Below are positions 17,393-25,855 of a stretch of DNA of 60,535 nt, piece after piece (position 1 is the first letter of the stretch; every line of letters starts with the position of its first letter). The stretch covers positions 1-60,535 of the forward strand of contig DKIG01000011.1 of assembly GCA_002454165.1 (NCBI GenBank), given 5' to 3'. The notes beneath the pieces were generated by a model that made no database searches, was not told the origin of the DNA, and saw nothing but the letters and a program-made list of their open reading frames with translations. The translations under genes were made by a program, and so were the position numbers. This stretch comes from Gammaproteobacteria bacterium UBA6724. GTDB lineage: Bacteria > Pseudomonadota > Gammaproteobacteria > Pseudomonadales > Azotimanducaceae.

Positions 17393-18046
17393 ATGCCACT
17401 TGCGATATTTGACCTGGACGACACATTGATCGCCACCGACAGCGATCAGGCATGGGGCGAGTTTATTATTGAAAAAGGTCTGGTGGCGGCGGATGAATAT
17501 CGTCAGGAAAATAACCGCTTCCACGCCCAATACCGGGCGGGTGAACTGAACATCAACGCCTGGCTAGGATTTTGCTGCTCCCTGCTTGCCCAGCATTCAA
17601 TGGATGCTCTGCTGGACTACAGGGCAACCTTCATCGCCACAAAGATTGAGCCGCTACTGCTCAGCAAAGCCACCGCCCTATTGGACTTTCATCGGCGCCA
17701 GGGAGATTTTCTGATAGTCATTACCTCAACCATGGAATTCATATCCAGACCTATTGTGGACAGGCTAGGGATTGAAACGCTTATCGCGCCGGTGCTGGAA
17801 GTCAAGCAGAACCGATTTACCGGCAGGATTGTCGGCGTGCCGAGTTACGCCGAGGGCAAGGTGACCCGACTCAAAGACTGGTTAGAAGATACCGACCAGA
17901 ACCTCATCGGTAGTTATTTCTACACAGACTCACATAACGACCTGCCATTGCTCCGCCAGGTGGACAACCCGGTGGCGGTTGACCCGGACGACAAGTTACG
18001 GCAGGAAGCAACAGCGAACCAGTGGCAGATTATCAGCCTGCGTTGA
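17393..18046 (+). CDS. HAD-IB family phosphatase (SerB-like hydrolase)
   Basis: Predicted cytosolic phosphomonoesterase. The 217-aa product starts MPLAIFDLDDTLIATDSD, giving the HAD motif I DxDxT (Asp7, Asp9). Motif II is Thr in IVITSTMEF; Lys lies in AEGKVTRL and motif IV in YTDSHNDLPLL. The frame is open from 17243, but ATG 17393 follows GGAG by 5 nt and matches the domain start. The family includes phosphoserine phosphatase-like enzymes of unknown substrate. Its position beside rppH-ptsP is common in gammaproteobacteria. Confidence 0.88.
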   Translation: MPLAIFDLDDTLIATDSDQAWGEFIIEKGLVAADEYRQENNRFHAQYRAGELNINAWLGFCCSLLAQHSMDALLDYRATFIATKIEPLLLSKATALLDFHRRQGDFLIVITSTMEFISRPIVDRLGIETLIAPVLEVKQNRFTGRIVGVPSYAEGKVTRLKDWLEDTDQNLIGSYFYTDSHNDLPLLRQVDNPVAVDPDDKLRQEATANQWQIISLR

Positions 18047-18065
18047 TTGGTTTTGACCAGCAGGA

Positions 18066-19538
18066 CTAGCCGTCAGCTTTCGGCAGGGCGAGATCCAGAT
18101 CTCGGGCGGCTTTCACTTCGTCAAGGCGTTTCACTGGCATGGCGTGAGGGGCGGTTCTTACCAGTTCCGGATCCTGCCTTGCTTCATCAAGAATCTTCTG
18201 CATGGCGGCAACAAAGCCGTCAATCTCTTCTCGGGTCTCTGTTTCCGTCGGCTCAATCAGCATACATTCGGGAATCAGCAGGGGGAAGTAAATGGTCGGT
18301 GAGTGGTAGCCGTAATCCAGTAACCGCTTTGCAAAATCCATGGCGGTGACGCCAAGCTCCTTCGCCTCCGTCGCCAGGGTAAGAATAAACTCATGGGTCG
18401 CACGCCGACCGGGATAGGCAAGGGTGAAGCCTGCCTGCTCAATCTGCTTTGCCATGTAGTTCGCATTCAAGGTGGCGTATTCGCCCACCCGGTGCATCCC
18501 ATCTCGCCCCAGGAGACGAGCATAGACATAAGCCCGAAGGATAATCCCGGCATTGCCCATAAAGGCTGACAGGCTACCGATGCTGTCCGGTATATCCGGC
18601 TTGCCTGCCCAGCGATAACGGACTGTCCCCGGGTCATCCTCTGACTCATCTATGATAGCGATGGGCGTCGGCAGGAAGGGCGCCAACCGTTCACTAACAC
18701 CAACGGGACCGGAACCGGGACCACCACCACCGTGGGGCGTGGCGAAGGTCTTGTGCAGGTTCATGTGCAAAACATCAAAACCCATGTCTCCCGGTTTGAC
18801 CTTGCCCAGTATGGCGTTCAGATTGGCACCGTCATAATAGAGGATCCCGCCGGCTTCATGGAGGACGGCGGCAATCTCTTGTATGCGTCTGTCAAACAAG
18901 CCACAGGTTGAGGGATTGGTCATCATCAATCCGGCGGTTTCCGGGCCAGCGGCTTCCTTTAATGCCTGGAGGTCAACATCGCCTTCCGAGGTCACGGCAA
19001 TTTCTCTCACCTTGTAACCACACATGGCGGCGGTTGCCGGATTGGTCCCGTGGGCGGCGGTCGGCACCAGAATCTCGGCCCGAGCATGGTCACCCCGTTT
19101 CTGGTGATATGCCCTGATCATGGCGACCCCGGCGAATTCTCCCTGGGCACCGGCCATGGGGGTCAGGGACACGGCTTTCATGCCTGTAATATCCTTCAGA
19201 TATTCCTGCAATTCATACACACAACTCAGGTATCCTTGGCTATAACCAACTGGAGCAAGCGGGTGCCGGCGGGAGAAGCCAGGCAGACTCGCCGCCTTGT
19301 GGGCGCCACGGGGGTTGTATTTCATGGTGCAGGAGCCCAGGGGATAGAATTCACCATCAATTGACAGGTTTTTCTTGGACAGATTGGTAAAGTGCCGCAC
19401 CACCTGTAATTCTGATACCGCTGGCAAGCCGATGTCTCCCTGCCGACGATGCTGCTCAGGCAAGTCCGGCTGGTTGTCCCATGCTTCATATTGCGCCGCT
19501 GCGCTTCGCCCCGGGCTGGATATATCGTAGATCAACAT
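18066..19538 (-). CDS. gcvPB: Glycine dehydrogenase (decarboxylating) subunit 2
   Basis: C-terminal half of the glycine cleavage P-protein; binds PLP and decarboxylates glycine with GcvPA. The PLP lysine lies in NLHKTF (Lys263), followed by the glycine-rich ATPHGGGGPGSGP. GSCTMKYNPR (69-77) is also conserved. The frame opens at 19580, but ATG 19538 follows a strong GGGAG and overlaps the gcvPA stop by 7 nt, so it is chosen (490 aa). The two-subunit P-protein contrasts with the single-chain GcvP of E. coli. Confidence 0.93.
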   Translation of the reverse strand: MLIYDISSPGRSAAAQYEAWDNQPDLPEQHRRQGDIGLPAVSELQVVRHFTNLSKKNLSIDGEFYPLGSCTMKYNPRGAHKAASLPGFSRRHPLAPVGYSQGYLSCVYELQEYLKDITGMKAVSLTPMAGAQGEFAGVAMIRAYHQKRGDHARAEILVPTAAHGTNPATAAMCGYKVREIAVTSEGDVDLQALKEAAGPETAGLMMTNPSTCGLFDRRIQEIAAVLHEAGGILYYDGANLNAILGKVKPGDMGFDVLHMNLHKTFATPHGGGGPGSGPVGVSERLAPFLPTPIAIIDESEDDPGTVRYRWAGKPDIPDSIGSLSAFMGNAGIILRAYVYARLLGRDGMHRVGEYATLNANYMAKQIEQAGFTLAYPGRRATHEFILTLATEAKELGVTAMDFAKRLLDYGYHSPTIYFPLLIPECMLIEPTETETREEIDGFVAAMQKILDEARQDPELVRTAPHAMPVKRLDEVKAARDLDLALPKADG

Positions 19539-20908
19539 GCCCCGCTCCCTGCCAGGTTCAAAAGCGCCGCCTTGAAGCAAGCGATATAACGTTGCAGGTC
19601 GGCCTCTGTTTTGGTTTCCGTCACATTGACCAGTAGCGCATTGGACAAGTGTTGCCAGTCCTGCCCAAGTGCATAACCCGCCAGCACCCCCTGTGCCGCC
19701 ATGGCTGCCGCCAGTTGGTCTGCCGGCACCGGCAGGGCAAGTACCGCTTCATGGAAGACATCCCCTGTAAACCGACAACTGACGCCATCAAGCTGCGTCA
19801 CCTCGTCAAGCAAATGATGCAAGCCTTCATGGCAACGACAGGCGACTGACCTGAGGCCCCGGTCTCCAAGCAAACTGAGATAGATGGCGGCGGCGGTGAC
19901 CTGCAAGCCCTGATTGGTACATATATTGGAAGTCGCCTTGGCGCGCCTGATGTGCTGTTCACGCGCCTGGAGCGTCAGGGTGAAGCCTTCCGCGCCATCT
20001 CGGTCAACCGTTCTGCCAGCGATGCGTCCCGGCATCTGCCTCACCATGTCCTGACGACAGCAGATGAAGCCAAGGTAGGGACCACCAGACGCCAGGGGTA
20101 TGCCAAGGGGCTGGCCCTCGCCAACGGCTATGTCGGCACCCTGGTCGCCCCAGACCCCCGGGGGAGGCAGGAGGGCCATAGCGATTGGATTGACTACCCC
20201 GATCACCAGGGCACCCTGGGCATGGGCCTGATTCGTCAAGGCATCCACATCGTTTAACACGCCAAAGAAGGAGGGATAGGTGATCACCAGAGCGTTGTAA
20301 TCTCCCATCCCGTCAAGCGCATCTGTTTCTACCCTGCCAGATTCCTCAGCAAAGGGGACCTGTGCCAGTTCAATGCCCTGCATATCCACCATGGCTTCAC
20401 AGACCTTGACATAAGCGGGATGGGCATCACCGGCGATGAGCACCCTCCTGGAAGGATTTTTCTTGTTGGCACGAATCGCCATCAGTATGGCTTCCGCCAA
20501 CGCGGAGGCGCCGTCATAGACAGACGCATTGGCTACCGGCAGTGCCATCAGTCTCGACATCATGGTTTGGTATTCGTAAACGAGTTGTAAGGAGCCCTGG
20601 CTTGCCTCCGCCTGAAAGGGCGTATATGCCGTCATGAACTCGCCCCTGGATGCCAGGTCCCAGACAGCGGCTGGAATGTGGTGCTCGTATGCGCCAGCAC
20701 CGATGAAGCTGAGCGCCACTTCATCCTGCCTTGCTCTATCCTCCATAAGCCGCATCAGTGCCATCTCCGACATCCCGTTGGGTATGTCGGTCAACTCACC
20801 CGCGCGCAGCTCAGGGGGAATTTCATCAAACAAGTCTTCTACAGACGCTACACCGATGACATCAAGCATCAACCGCTCATCATCTGGGGTGTGCGGTATG
20901 AATGGCAT
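19532..20908 (-). CDS. gcvPA: Glycine dehydrogenase (decarboxylating) subunit 1
   Basis: N-terminal half of the glycine cleavage P-protein. The 458-aa product starts with MPFIPHTPDDERLMLDVIG, typical of GcvPA, and contains FIGAGAYEHHIPAAV and TPFQAEASQGSLQLVYEYQT, both strongly conserved in the family. It lies in the order gcvT-gcvH-gcvPA-gcvPB, with 62 bp after gcvH. It forms a heterotetramer with GcvPB in characterised systems. Confidence 0.94.
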   Translation of the reverse strand: MPFIPHTPDDERLMLDVIGVASVEDLFDEIPPELRAGELTDIPNGMSEMALMRLMEDRARQDEVALSFIGAGAYEHHIPAAVWDLASRGEFMTAYTPFQAEASQGSLQLVYEYQTMMSRLMALPVANASVYDGASALAEAILMAIRANKKNPSRRVLIAGDAHPAYVKVCEAMVDMQGIELAQVPFAEESGRVETDALDGMGDYNALVITYPSFFGVLNDVDALTNQAHAQGALVIGVVNPIAMALLPPPGVWGDQGADIAVGEGQPLGIPLASGGPYLGFICCRQDMVRQMPGRIAGRTVDRDGAEGFTLTLQAREQHIRRAKATSNICTNQGLQVTAAAIYLSLLGDRGLRSVACRCHEGLHHLLDEVTQLDGVSCRFTGDVFHEAVLALPVPADQLAAAMAAQGVLAGYALGQDWQHLSNALLVNVTETKTEADLQRYIACFKAALLNLAGSGAC

Positions 20909-20970
20909 AGGGCTTCCTTATCTGGTTCCGGGCAGGGAGTCGCTTCCTACTTCCTTCTAGTAGCCGATGA

Positions 20971-21366
20971 TTACTGGGTGGTAGCTTCGCAAAAGGCTTG
21001 GTACTCAGCCGCCGACAGGAGTCCGTCAAAATCACCAGCCTGAATTGCTTGAAGTTTGAAAATCCAGCCATCATTGTAGGGAGCATTATTGACAGTCTCC
21101 GGCGCGTCTTCCAAGCGGCTATTCACTGCCACCACCTTGCCAGCAACGGGCGCGTAGATGTCGGACGCAGCCTTGACTGATTCCACCACCGCCACCTCGG
21201 CACCTGCCTCAACTTCTGTATCCATCTCTGGCAATTCAACATAGACCACATCTCCGAGAGATTCCTGAGCATGATCTGATATGCCGACCACCAGAATACC
21301 CTCAGCTTCCGTCCGCACCCATTCGTGAGTTTCCGTATATCGCAGTTCTTCCGGGAAAATCGCCAT
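20971..21366 (-). CDS. gcvH: Glycine cleavage system H protein
   Basis: Lipoylated carrier that shuttles the aminomethyl group between P-, T- and L-proteins. From the ATG at 21366 it has 131 aa and begins MAIFPEELRYTETHEWV. The lipoyl-lysine is Lys65 in VVESVKAASDIYAP. The frame extends upstream to 21426 into gcvT, but the chosen start has GGGAG at a good distance and the family N-terminus. A 14-bp gap follows the gcvT stop. Confidence 0.95.
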   Translation of the reverse strand: MAIFPEELRYTETHEWVRTEAEGILVVGISDHAQESLGDVVYVELPEMDTEVEAGAEVAVVESVKAASDIYAPVAGKVVAVNSRLEDAPETVNNAPYNDGWIFKLQAIQAGDFDGLLSAAEYQAFCEATTQ

Positions 21367-21380
21367 CTTATCTCTGCTCC

Positions 21381-22460
21381 CTATTGGACCCGTTTCCCGC
21401 GCCGAACAAAGGGCGGCATCATCCATTCCACCGGGTGCATCTTGCCACGTATATCAACCGTCATGCTGTCTGAAGTACGAAGGACCCGTGCCAGAGCGAC
21501 CGAATGTTGCAAGGTCGGAGAGAAGGCGCCGCTGGTAATTTCCCCAACCTTTTCCGCGTCACAAAACACCGGGTAGTGGGGTCTCAACACTCCCTTGCTC
21601 CGCATGACCAGGCCAAGGAGTTTACGCAACTTGCCCTTTTCCAGCTGAGCGCGCAGTGCCGCTGCCCCGATAAAATCACGGTCTGGAAGAACCACCGTTG
21701 ACATCATATTGGATTCCATCGGTGATACTGATTCATCCATATCACTGCCGTAGAGATTCATGCCAGCTTCCAGTCTCAGTGTATCTCTTGCGCCGAGTCC
21801 GACGGGCCTGATCCCTGCCGCAACAAGTCTGTCCCAGAACCCGGGGGCATCTTCCTCGGGCAAAATAATTTCAAAACCGAATTCACCAGTATAGCCGGTT
21901 CTTGCGATAAACCAGCCTTCTGTCCAGACCCCTTGGAAAATCCTAAGCCTGGCGGTCGCCTCCCTTTGCGCAATGGACAATTCGCCCCGAGTCTTCTCAA
22001 TAGATTTTGGTCCCTGTATCGCCAGAATTGCATAGTCTGGACGCTCGGTGACTTCACAGGTAAAACTACGGATCTGTTGCTGCATCCAGGCAAGGTCTTT
22101 TTCACGGGTAGCGCAATTAACGACGAGCAAGAAGCTGTCAGGATTGTTGGAATAAACAATCAGATCATCAAGAATCCCGCCATCTTCATTCAGCATGGCC
22201 GAGTAGATTGCCTGCCCCGGCAGCTTGGCTTTCCTGATATCGTTGGCGAGCAGACGGTCAAGATAGTCCGTCGCATCCTGCCCGGTCACCTCAATCACCG
22301 TCATGTGTGACACATCAAAGACTCCAGCGTCCTTCCTGACGGCATGATGTTCCTCAATTTGAGAGCCATAATGCACGGGCATGTCCCAACCGCCAAAGTC
22401 AACTAGTCTGGCTTGAGCCAAGACATGAGCATCATAAAGTGGGGTCTTCTTTGTCATCAA
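21381..22460 (-). CDS. gcvT: Glycine cleavage system aminomethyltransferase (T protein)
   Basis: Transfers the methylene group from lipoyl-GcvH to tetrahydrofolate and releases ammonia. It has 359 aa, normal for GcvT. It starts KKTPLYDAHVLAQARLVDFGGWDMPVHYG and includes DVSHMTVIEVTG with the conserved Asp, and RTGYTGEFGFEI. First gene of the gcv operon. I looked for a glycine riboswitch in the 81 bp upstream and did not recognise one. Confidence 0.95.
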   Translation of the reverse strand: MMTKKTPLYDAHVLAQARLVDFGGWDMPVHYGSQIEEHHAVRKDAGVFDVSHMTVIEVTGQDATDYLDRLLANDIRKAKLPGQAIYSAMLNEDGGILDDLIVYSNNPDSFLLVVNCATREKDLAWMQQQIRSFTCEVTERPDYAILAIQGPKSIEKTRGELSIAQREATARLRIFQGVWTEGWFIARTGYTGEFGFEIILPEEDAPGFWDRLVAAGIRPVGLGARDTLRLEAGMNLYGSDMDESVSPMESNMMSTVVLPDRDFIGAAALRAQLEKGKLRKLLGLVMRSKGVLRPHYPVFCDAEKVGEITSGAFSPTLQHSVALARVLRTSDSMTVDIRGKMHPVEWMMPPFVRRGKRVQ

Positions 22461-22541
22461 AAGTAACTGCCTTCCCTGGGTTCGTTGCTGGCAACCTACC
22501 CGGACAGATTATTCCCGCAGGAGTATTCTATATTGTTGTGT

Positions 22542-23834
22542 TCAATATTTCCCCGTTGCAAGGTCCACTGCCAACTTCTTCAACTTTTCATTGTGATCAA
22601 CCAGACGCAGTCCCCGGTTACGCAGGAAGGCAAGGGCCGGATGCCCGGCGGTGAAGAGCCGATGAAAGCCTTCCGTCACCAAACCAGCAAGTTGGTTGCC
22701 CGGCTTTCGCCGCGCCTCATAACGCCGTAACAAATCAATATCACCTGGCGACCTGCCTTCCATCCTTGATTGGCGGAGGACGCCTGCCAGGGCTCGGGCA
22801 TCGGCGAATCCCAGATTAGCCCCCTGACCCGCCAGAGGATGAATCGTATGTGCCGCATCACCGATGAGCGCGATGCCCGGGTTTATATAGTGTGTCGCCT
22901 GTTGCTGCATCAGAGGGAAGCTGAATCGTGCACTGACGGCACGGACGAAGCGGGCGGGCGGATGATTAAATTGCTCGCTGGTCTGATTAAGCGCATTACA
23001 GAAGTCCTCATCCGACAGACTGAGCAGTTGCTGGGCATCATAGACAGACCAGATCACGGCAGACATCTGCGGCTCAGCAAGTGGCAACATCGCCATGGGA
23101 CCCCTGGAGGTAAACCACTGACGAGCAATGTTGCCGTGGGGATTGTTAGACTGCGCCACACAAACAATCGCATCCTGCCCGTAGTGCCTGAAGGATTTTT
23201 TCAACCCGACCGCTTCCCGAATCTTTGAAGAGGAACCATCCGCGCCAATGAGCAGTTGCGTCGCTATTTTCCGACCGTCCGACATAAGGAGCCGGTATCC
23301 CGTCTCATCCTGAGTCAACTTCTGCCATACCTGCTGCCAGCCAAGCGTGATATGCGGCAGGTGTGTCGCCCTTTGCGCGAGCGCGACTAGCAGTGCTTGC
23401 TGGTCAAGGATATAGCCAAGAACGGGAATCCCTGCGTCTTCGGCATGAAAGGAAATCGCACCCGCGCCCGTGCCATCAAACACCTCCATCTGTTGATAAG
23501 GCGTAATATACAAGGGGTCAATATGTTCCCAGGCACCTATATCGGTAAGGAATTGCATGGATGCCGGGCTCACCGAGATCACATTGCCACTGATCCCTCC
23601 AGTCAGTCGCCTGCCCTCAACCTTGGCTGAGGGTCTGCTGAAAGGCATTGACGAGGGTGCCGCCTTCTGGTCAATAACGCCTACTCTCAGCCCCGACCCC
23701 TGCATGGCGCAGGCACAGGCAATACCAACAAATCCAGCACCGACTATTAGCACATCAGTTGTCATTTTTTCTGGCATCTCTTCTAGGCTGTCTTCTACAT
23801 TGCCTTCTAAACTAGCTTCTGGTCTGGCGGTCAT
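22542..23834 (-). CDS. UbiH/UbiF/VisC/COQ6-family FAD-dependent hydroxylase
   Basis: Predicted flavin monooxygenase of the ubiquinone ring-hydroxylation family. Visible are the N-terminal FAD-binding VLIVGAGFVGIACACAM, the second FAD motif LIGDAAHTIHPLAGQGANLGF, and an intermediate TLGWQQVWQKL. Which ring position it acts on cannot be decided from the sequence. The first 23 residues before MTTDVLIVG are acidic and repetitive (DNA period about 12-15 bp) and unusual for the family; the true start may be the internal ATG at codon 24 (23765). It is divergent from the 23981 gene. Confidence 0.85.
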   Translation of the reverse strand: MTARPEASLEGNVEDSLEEMPEKMTTDVLIVGAGFVGIACACAMQGSGLRVGVIDQKAAPSSMPFSRPSAKVEGRRLTGGISGNVISVSPASMQFLTDIGAWEHIDPLYITPYQQMEVFDGTGAGAISFHAEDAGIPVLGYILDQQALLVALAQRATHLPHITLGWQQVWQKLTQDETGYRLLMSDGRKIATQLLIGADGSSSKIREAVGLKKSFRHYGQDAIVCVAQSNNPHGNIARQWFTSRGPMAMLPLAEPQMSAVIWSVYDAQQLLSLSDEDFCNALNQTSEQFNHPPARFVRAVSARFSFPLMQQQATHYINPGIALIGDAAHTIHPLAGQGANLGFADARALAGVLRQSRMEGRSPGDIDLLRRYEARRKPGNQLAGLVTEGFHRLFTAGHPALAFLRNRGLRLVDHNEKLKKLAVDLATGKY

Positions 23835-23980
23835 GTTTTTCTATAATCCTGGTTGTTGTAGTATCGGGCAGGGTTGAGATTTTCACCAGCCTGCCCTGCG
23901 CATCCTGCAACAAATATCAGGTTTGACCAACTGTAAACCATCATTTTATAGTGGTCATTCATCGGTATCGGATCTAGCCC

Positions 23981-24178
23981 TTGAGTGTCAGTAAACTTGA
24001 AAGCAAGATTGACGAACTGATCGCTCTTTGCGATGAGTTTCAACGCACCGAGTCCAACCTGGAAGCCGGGCGTGACAAGTGGCTAGAAGAGCGAAATCAA
24101 CTGCTGGAAAAAAACAACCTGATGAAGCTCAGGATTGAAGCAATGATTACTCGCCTCAAATCTCTTGGACAGGATTGA
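23981..24178 (+). CDS. TIGR02449/ZapB-like coiled-coil protein
   Basis: Short cytosolic coiled-coil protein (65 aa) that resembles the TIGR02449 family found upstream of zapA in many gammaproteobacteria. Heptad-like spacing runs from about residue 4 to 60, with acidic and basic pairs. The frame has a stop directly upstream (TAG 23975-23977), so TTG at 23981 is the only canonical start. Its TGA overlaps the alternative zapA start TTG 24175. A role in cell division together with ZapA is suggested by position only. Confidence 0.75.
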   Translation: MSVSKLESKIDELIALCDEFQRTESNLEAGRDKWLEERNQLLEKNNLMKLRIEAMITRLKSLGQD

Positions 24179-24183
24179 GCTCC

Positions 24184-24513
24184 ATGGCGCGTTCAAAAGC
24201 CAGCAACTTAAAAAGCCTCAAAGTTCGTATTCTTGATGAGGAATATCAGGTTAATTGTTCCAAAGACGAGGTATCGGCACTAGAGAAGTCCGCCAAATAT
24301 CTTGATGAAAAAATGCGGGCAATGCAAGACATTTCCAGTGCATTGAAGACGGACCACCTGGCAGTAATGGCCGCGCTCAATATCATCAACGACCTGCTGA
24401 AAAAATCCGAAAAAGCAGAACAAGTCGCCGCGCAAAATGATGCAATCTCATCCCTCACGGACAAGTTAGATACAACCCTGAGTCGGTTAAATTCAGGCAA
24501 GGCACGATCATGA
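24184..24513 (+). CDS. zapA: Cell division protein ZapA
   Basis: Small cytosolic protein that bundles FtsZ protofilaments at midcell. From ATG 24184 it is 109 aa. The N-terminal LKVRILDEEYQVNCSKDE matches the ZapA beta-hairpin domain, and a long C-terminal coiled coil follows (about 60-105). The frame also has TTG 24175, overlapping the upstream stop; the ATG is preferred, with AGGA at 24171. The 3' end overlaps the phosphatase gene by 4 nt. No 6S RNA was recognised downstream, where it often lies. Confidence 0.9.
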   Translation: MARSKASNLKSLKVRILDEEYQVNCSKDEVSALEKSAKYLDEKMRAMQDISSALKTDHLAVMAALNIINDLLKKSEKAEQVAAQNDAISSLTDKLDTTLSRLNSGKARS

Positions 24514-25613
24514 TTTGTCGTGGCGCGTTTCTATCAATATTTTGTCTAGTGACCGTCTCCAGCCTTGCGGCAGATTTGGAGTTGGCACCCGCCGTGCCCA
24601 TGCCGGCTACACCGCTGCAAGAGAGCAGACTTATCCAGAAAGTTGCCCTCGGCTCTTGCTTCCATCCACAAAGAAGTGATCAGATTTTTTCCTCCATCAT
24701 GGCGGCAAGCCCGGACCTTTTCTTGTTTATCGGCGACAATGTCTATGCGGAAGACGAGTCTGATGATCCAGCGCTTGAAAGTCTGCGGAAAGCCTATGGT
24801 CTGCTGGCAGGATCAAAAAAGTTTTCGGCACTCAGAGCAAAAATTCCCTTGCTGGTCACCTGGGACGACCATGACTACGGCAAGAACGATGTCGGTGGCG
24901 ATTGGGAACCAAAATACACCTCGGAAGAAATTTATGAATCTGTCTGGGCGGTACCTGACACTGACCAACGCGCAAATCGGGATGGGGTTTATTACGCACA
25001 GACCCTGGGACCAGAGGGGCGACGGGTGCAGTTCATCCTCTTGGACACACGATTCTTCCGCACACCATTAACGCTACGCGAAGCAACCGAAACCAGTCCA
25101 GATGGAAGCGGTCCCTACATCCCATCGGATGACCCGAATCAAAACCTCCTGGGAGATCGCCAATGGCAATGGCTTGAACAACAACTTTCTGAACCTGCCG
25201 AGCTGCGTATTGTCGTCACTTCCATTCAGATGATTGCCGTCGCAAACAACTGGGAAGCATGGCAACTACTGCCCAGGGAAAAACAACGTTTCTTTGCTCT
25301 GCTGGAACGCACCGGAGCCAAGGGGGTTATTCTGGTGTCTGGGGACCGACACATGGCGGCAATTTATCGTCAGGGGGATACACCCTATCCGATCTATGAA
25401 CTCACCTCGTCCTCGCTTAATCTCCCGTTAAGCGACTTCGTTCCCAATATCCAGGATGAACCTGGTCCCAATCGAATCGGCGCCCCCTACTATGACGCTA
25501 ACTTTGGTTTGATTGACATTCACTGGGAAAAGAGAGCGTTGACCCTGTCCGTGCGAGACGATACAGGCACCAGCGTCAAAAGCGTCAGCCTGGGCTTTGA
25601 CCAACTGAGGTAA
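24510..25613 (+). CDS. PhoD-like alkaline phosphatase family protein (exported)
   Basis: Predicted periplasmic metallophosphatase or phosphodiesterase. The 367-aa product has a signal peptide (cleavage probably after SSLAA, about residue 20), GSCFHP, the metal-binding FIGDNVYAED, LVTWDDHDYGKND and VSGDRHMAAIY, the order seen in the PhoD family. It is coupled to zapA by an ATGA overlap, an unusual neighbour without functional meaning that I can see. Substrate unknown; phosphate starvation boxes were not recognised upstream. Confidence 0.85.
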   Translation: MICRGAFLSIFCLVTVSSLAADLELAPAVPMPATPLQESRLIQKVALGSCFHPQRSDQIFSSIMAASPDLFLFIGDNVYAEDESDDPALESLRKAYGLLAGSKKFSALRAKIPLLVTWDDHDYGKNDVGGDWEPKYTSEEIYESVWAVPDTDQRANRDGVYYAQTLGPEGRRVQFILLDTRFFRTPLTLREATETSPDGSGPYIPSDDPNQNLLGDRQWQWLEQQLSEPAELRIVVTSIQMIAVANNWEAWQLLPREKQRFFALLERTGAKGVILVSGDRHMAAIYRQGDTPYPIYELTSSSLNLPLSDFVPNIQDEPGPNRIGAPYYDANFGLIDIHWEKRALTLSVRDDTGTSVKSVSLGFDQLR

Positions 25614-25803
25614 TTAAGTTTTGGCTTTGTTCTTCTTTTTCTCTTGTTGATACAGTTGTTCACCCTTCATAAATCCAACCATGTCAATTAACTTTGCTCT
25701 TGTAGAATGAATAGAAATAGTTATAGCAATAATCAAAGGAAGCAAACCGATCTCCCGGCTCCCTTCTCTTCAAATAGTTTTCAATAAATTCATCAGTGTT
25801 AAT
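25614..25803 (-). pseudogene. Possible frameshifted small membrane protein
   Basis: No intact ORF is present here, but two minus-strand frames join into one plausible 62-codon protein if one base is removed near 25766. The upstream part reads INTDEFIENYL; the downstream part reads REGSREIGLLPLIIAITISI, then a hydrophilic tail ending QQEKKKNKAKT with TAA at 25616-25614. GAGGT lies 7 nt before an ATT at 25803. The downstream part has a hydrophobic stretch that could span a membrane. I do not recognise a family. Alternatives are an unshifted small protein starting at an internal TTG, or noncoding AT-rich spacer between the convergent phosphatase and valS. Confidence 0.3.
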
Positions 25804-25855
25804 TTTTTAAACCTCAGTGATAGTGTGTATTGAGAGCGTCACGAAAAAACATTAT

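Noticed and set aside
22461..22541. Glycine riboswitch upstream of gcvT
   Set aside because: The 81 bp upstream of gcvT overlaps the gap to the UbiH-like stop and shows no recognisable glycine-riboswitch core or paired aptamers on the minus strand.
24514..24700. 6S RNA after zapA
   Set aside because: The phosphatase gene overlaps the zapA stop, leaving no noncoding room, and no long rod-like inverted repeat is visible.
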